This document shows positions 60,975 through 64,000 of a DNA stretch of 64,000 nt, piece by piece (positions within the stretch are counted from its first letter, which is position 1; every line of letters begins with the position of its first letter). The stretch is from Sutcliffiella horikoshii (GTDB lineage Bacteria; Bacillota; Bacilli; Bacillales; Bacillaceae_I). A model generated the notes under the pieces. That model was not told the origin of the DNA, did not search any database, and saw only the letters and a program-made list of their open reading frames with translations. The DNA is taken from NCBI RefSeq assembly GCF_002157855.1, contig NZ_CP020880.1, forward strand, positions 1,674,001 to 1,738,000, given 5' to 3'. A program made the position numbers and the translations under genes.

Positions 60975-61811
60975 ATGGAATGGAAAAATATTTTTCGCGG
61001 TATGTTAATGGGTATCAGTGATGTGATCCCTGGTGTAAGTGGTGGAACGATTGCTTTTATTTTGGGAATTTACGATCGTTTAATTGAGTCAATAAGCGGT
61101 ATTTTCAGCAGAGATTGGTTAAAGCACCTTAAGTTCCTTATTCCTTTGGGTATTGGGATTGTAGGAGCGCTGTTAATCTTCAGTCATCTGCTCGATTACT
61201 TGTTACATACCTACCCGCAACCGACTATGTTCTTATTTTTAGGATTGATTATTGGTGTATTACCACTACTAGCTAAAGAATCTAATATGTTACAGACATT
61301 TAAAGCACAACATTATTTTGCCCTTTTACTTTCCCTCGTATTGGTTGGTTCTATGGCATTCTTGCAGGAGTCCACAAGACCGGTAATTGAAACGTTAACT
61401 CTTGGATCAGCCATCAGTCTGTTCTTTGCTGGCTGGATTGCTAGTATGACAATGCTTTTACCTGGTATCAGTGGCTCGATGGTATTATTGATTCTTGGTT
61501 TTTACACCACAGCAATCGCGGCACTTAAAGATATCAATATCCCTATCATCCTTACTATCGGTGCAGGAGTTGCTGTCGGATTTATCATTTCAAGTAAACT
61601 GATCAAATACGTCTTAGAGCACTTTCCGAAAATTACATTTGCAGCTATCATTGGCCTTGTGCTGGGATCGACGCTAATTGTTTTCCCGGGCTTTTCCCAA
61701 AGCATGCTTGCAAATGTAATTAGCATCATTACCTTCATCATTGGTTTAATTGTGGTTCAATTTATCGCACGCACAAATGAAAAAATGGTTGCCAAAAGAG
61801 AGACAGAATGA
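60975..61811 (+). CDS. popT: DUF368 protein, putative undecaprenyl-phosphate translocase (PopT family)
   Basis: A 278-residue membrane protein with about nine helices. GMLMGISDVIPGVSGGTIAFI and the mirrored SMTMLLPGISGSMVLLILGFY form the two inverted halves of DUF368. Recent work (Roney and Rudner; Sit and colleagues) identified this family as flippases that return undecaprenyl phosphate across the membrane for wall synthesis, important at alkaline pH. ATG 60975 (MEWKNIFRGM) is preferred to GTG 60960, with AAGGTGG upstream. It lies where B. subtilis has ykuN-ykuO-ykuP. Confidence 0.86.
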   Translation: MEWKNIFRGMLMGISDVIPGVSGGTIAFILGIYDRLIESISGIFSRDWLKHLKFLIPLGIGIVGALLIFSHLLDYLLHTYPQPTMFLFLGLIIGVLPLLAKESNMLQTFKAQHYFALLLSLVLVGSMAFLQESTRPVIETLTLGSAISLFFAGWIASMTMLLPGISGSMVLLILGFYTTAIAALKDINIPIILTIGAGVAVGFIISSKLIKYVLEHFPKITFAAIIGLVLGSTLIVFPGFSQSMLANVISIITFIIGLIVVQFIARTNEKMVAKRETE

Positions 61812-61824
61812 GTCTCTCTTTTTC
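61794..61824 (+). terminator. Intrinsic terminator of the DUF368 gene
   Basis: AAAAGAGAGAC and GTCTCTCTTTT form a perfect 11-bp stem with a 7-base loop; it overlaps the stop codon. Confidence 0.9.
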
Positions 61825-61919
61825 TATATGAAAAATGTATAATTTTTTTACTTGTCACACTTTTCTTTGTTTGATAGAGTAAAGGGATAAAGACTTATTG
61901 TTTTAGGAGGAATTACATA

Positions 61920-62630
61920 ATGAAAATGATGGATGCAAACGAGATTATTTCTTTTATTCAAAACAGTACTAAATCCACACCTGTAAAGGTTTATGTGAAA
62001 GGTGACGTGGAAGGCATCGACTTTGGTGCTTCCTCAAAAACTTTCTTAAATGGCAATAGCGGAGTTGTATTTGGCGAGTGGGCTGAAATTGAAGTGGCTT
62101 TGAAAGAGAACGAAGCGAAAATTGAAGACTTTGTAGTGGAAAACGACCGTCGCAACTCTGCCATTCCTCTACTTGATATGAAAGGTGTAAAAGCTCGTAT
62201 CGAGCCAGGCGCAATTATCCGTGATCAAGTGGAAATCGGCGACAATGCTGTCATCATGATGGGAGCTTCCATCAATATCGGATCCGTAGTTGGAGAAGGT
62301 ACGATGATTGATATGAATGTTGTACTTGGAGGACGCGCTACAGTCGGTAAAAACTGTCACATCGGTGCGGGAACTGTTCTTGCTGGTGTAATTGAGCCAC
62401 CTTCTGCTAAGCCGGTTGTCATCGAAGACGATGTAGTAATTGGAGCAAATGCAGTAGTACTAGAAGGCGTTACTGTAGGAAAAGGTGCAGTTGTAGCAGC
62501 TGGAGCCATCGTTATTGATGATGTGGCACCATATACAGTGGTAGCTGGAACACCTGCAAGAAAAATTAAAGATATTGATGAAAAAACGAAGTCCAAAACG
62601 GAAATTAAACAAGAACTTCGTCAATTATAA
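61920..62630 (+). CDS. dapH: Tetrahydrodipicolinate N-acetyltransferase
   Basis: A 236-residue left-handed beta-helix acetyltransferase (B. subtilis YkuQ). [20 protein letters not shown] is the family N-terminus. Hexapeptide repeats ([40 protein letters not shown]) follow, then [14 protein letters not shown]. It acetylates tetrahydrodipicolinate in the acetyl branch of the lysine and meso-diaminopimelate pathway. AGGAGG precedes the ATG. dapL follows after 69 bases. Confidence 0.96.
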   Translation: MKMMDANEIISFIQNSTKSTPVKVYVKGDVEGIDFGASSKTFLNGNSGVVFGEWAEIEVALKENEAKIEDFVVENDRRNSAIPLLDMKGVKARIEPGAIIRDQVEIGDNAVIMMGASINIGSVVGEGTMIDMNVVLGGRATVGKNCHIGAGTVLAGVIEPPSAKPVVIEDDVVIGANAVVLEGVTVGKGAVVAAGAIVIDDVAPYTVVAGTPARKIKDIDEKTKSKTEIKQELRQL

Positions 62631-62644
62631 TAAAGAAGAAAAGA

Positions 62645-62680
62645 AAAAAGGCGTGGGTGCTTAACTCCACGTCTTTTTCT
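62645..62680 (+). terminator. Hairpin with T run between dapH and dapL
   Basis: AAAAAGGCGTGG and CCACGTCTTTTT form a 12-bp stem (one G-T pair) with a 10-base loop. It could partly end transcription between two genes of one pathway. Confidence 0.8.
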
Positions 62681-62699
62681 TAGAAAGAGAGGAACTGTC

Positions 62700-63830
62700 G
62701 TGTCTAACTTAATCAATCCCTTTATACAGATAAGAAGAGACCTGCATCAAATGCCTGAAAAGGGATTTCAAGAAACGAAAACACAAGGATATTTGCTTCG
62801 TTATATACATAACCTCCCTCAGGACCATATAGAAATTAAAACTTGGGAAACTGGGATTTTTGTAAGAGTTCACGGAACCAATCCGACAAAAACAATTGGT
62901 TACAGAGCGGACATAGATGGATTGCCTATCACGGAGGAAACAGATCTGTCTTTTCATTCTTTACATGAAGGAATGATGCATGCATGCGGACATGATATGC
63001 ATATGAGTATTGCCCTGGGAATCCTGACTCATTTTTCTCAGAATCCTGCATCTGATAACATCCTGTTTATGTTTCAACCAGCTGAAGAGGGCCCTGGTGG
63101 TGCGTTGCCGATGATTCAATCAGAAATCTTCAAAGCCTGGAAACCGGATATGATCGTTGCCCTCCATATCGCCCCTGAATATCCAGTCGGTACGATTGCT
63201 ACAAAGCAGGGGCTTCTTTTTGCCAACACTTCGGAGTTATTCATCGATCTTAAAGGCCGTGGAGGTCATGCAGCGTACCCACATCAGACAAATGATATGG
63301 TAGTTGCTGCATGTTCGCTGGTAACACAGTTACAAACGGTTATTGCCCGTAATGTAGATCCACTCGATAGCGCGGTTATTACAATTGGGAAAATTACAGG
63401 TGGTACCGTCCAAAATATCATAGCGGAGCGTGCGCGGCTGGAGGGGACAATTCGTACCCTATCCGTTGAAAGTATGAAAAAAGTGAAAGAGCGGATAGAA
63501 GCACTTGTTCATGGCGTGGAAGTGGGATACAACTGCCAAACAACTATCGATTACGGCAGCATGTATCATCAGGTGGATAATGATCCTACACTTACAGAAG
63601 AGTTCATGCAATATGTATCGGAAAACACCAATGTTCGTGTAGTGGAATGTAAAGAGGCGATGACGGGTGAGGATTATGGGTACATGATTGAAAACATTCC
63701 TGGGTTCATGTTCTGGCTTGGAGCGGAATCGCCATATGGACTGCATCATTCAAAATTGAACCCGAACGAAGATGCTATCGGTGTAGCGATTAGTACCATC
63801 ATTTCTTATTTCAATTTCAAAGCGAACTGA
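62700..63830 (+). CDS. dapL: N-acetyldiaminopimelate deacetylase
   Basis: A 376-residue M20-family metal hydrolase (B. subtilis YkuR). Metal-binding motifs are [24 protein letters not shown] and QPAEEGPGG, with a dimerisation domain starting near [13 protein letters not shown]. It removes the acetyl group from N-acetyl-diaminopimelate, a later step of the same acetyl pathway as DapH. The start is GTG 62700 with GAGAGGAA upstream. Confidence 0.95.
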   Translation: MSNLINPFIQIRRDLHQMPEKGFQETKTQGYLLRYIHNLPQDHIEIKTWETGIFVRVHGTNPTKTIGYRADIDGLPITEETDLSFHSLHEGMMHACGHDMHMSIALGILTHFSQNPASDNILFMFQPAEEGPGGALPMIQSEIFKAWKPDMIVALHIAPEYPVGTIATKQGLLFANTSELFIDLKGRGGHAAYPHQTNDMVVAACSLVTQLQTVIARNVDPLDSAVITIGKITGGTVQNIIAERARLEGTIRTLSVESMKKVKERIEALVHGVEVGYNCQTTIDYGSMYHQVDNDPTLTEEFMQYVSENTNVRVVECKEAMTGEDYGYMIENIPGFMFWLGAESPYGLHHSKLNPNEDAIGVAISTIISYFNFKAN

Positions 63831-63901
63831 CATATTTATTTTCGTCCCTTGTATAATTTGGCGCTTGAAAGCCAAATTAACAAAGAGGAGGTGGATTACA
63901 T

Positions 63902-64000
63902 ATGCCAAAAATCGGTGTAGAACAATCCTTAACAGATGTTCAACAAGCGTTGCAACAAAAAGGTTACGATGTTGTTCAATTAACGAATGAAAACGACGCA
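63902..64000 (+). CDS. ykuS: YkuS-like UPF0180 family protein, N-terminal part
   Basis: The first 33 codons of a gene that runs off the window. [20 protein letters not shown] matches the start of the short UPF0180/YkuS proteins (about 80 residues), and ykuS follows ykuR in B. subtilis as well. AGAGGAGGTG precedes the ATG. The function is unknown. Confidence 0.86.
   Translation, partial: MPKIGVEQSLTDVQQALQQKGYDVVQLTNENDA

Overview
The window is a chromosomal segment of a low-GC, endospore-forming member of the Bacillaceae. The evidence is a SpoIIP-type sporulation protein, the sporulation-controlled antirepressor AbbA, AGGAGG-type ribosome binding sites with frequent GTG and TTG starts, and strong synteny of the right-hand third with the Bacillus subtilis cheV-ykyB-ykuD-ykuE-fadH-ykuI-ykuJ-ykuK-abbA-ykuL-ccpC-dapH-dapL-ykuS region. 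I cannot fix genus or species from sequence alone. No rRNA, tRNA, prophage, transposase or CRISPR array was seen.

Layout. 1-3.5 kb: the end of a leucine operon (leuA tail, leuB, leuC, leuD). 4.3-16.3 kb: mostly single genes: a lipoprotein, a papain-like hydrolase, a CdsA-like protein, a nucleoside hydrolase, a sugar acetyltransferase, a glycosyltransferase, a SpoIIP-like protein, a nucleotidyltransferase, an NAD(P)-binding protein, a YdcF protein and a split ThrE-type exporter. 16.4-20 kb: a LysM-CAP protein, then the nagA-nagB-nagR operon with a two-site operator. 20-28.4 kb: three acetyltransferases, an M3-like peptidase, a penicillin-binding protein, an FMN-barrel protein and an acyl-CoA dehydrogenase. 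28.9-34.7 kb: yhdT-panF pantothenate uptake, a membrane-anchored alpha/beta hydrolase, and a secreted ComEC-like metallo-beta-lactamase with a lamin-tail domain. 35.7-42 kb: trehalose uptake and breakdown (EIIA, treP, two GH13 enzymes, treR) behind a promoter with two TreR-type operators and a possible cre site. 42.5-64 kb: pepF, cheV behind a SigD-like promoter, then the ykyB-ykuS block. In that block an HD-GYP protein, an EmrB-type exporter, a TSUP permease and a DUF368 protein stand where B. subtilis has other genes.

The most unusual content is between genes. A structured repeat of about 130 bp occurs as six composite loci (an inverted copy, a spacer of about 80 bp, then a forward copy) and two single copies, one of them inside the leu operon. 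Base changes on the two sides of its predicted stems compensate each other from copy to copy, which points to selection for RNA or DNA structure. Separate arrays are present too: two arrays of six 21-bp units beginning TTCTAC, with units in matching order although 2 kb apart; seven 51-52 bp units that can each form a hairpin, between treR and pepF; and two-copy repeats of 52 bp and 62 bp.

Signalling links. The YkuI-like EAL protein has lost a conserved metal-binding Asp, so it is probably a c-di-GMP receptor, while an HD-GYP protein nearby could degrade c-di-GMP. YkuL (DarB) is a known c-di-AMP sensor family. CcpC, NagR and TreR tie the central and sugar metabolism genes to citrate, amino sugar and trehalose-6-phosphate signals.
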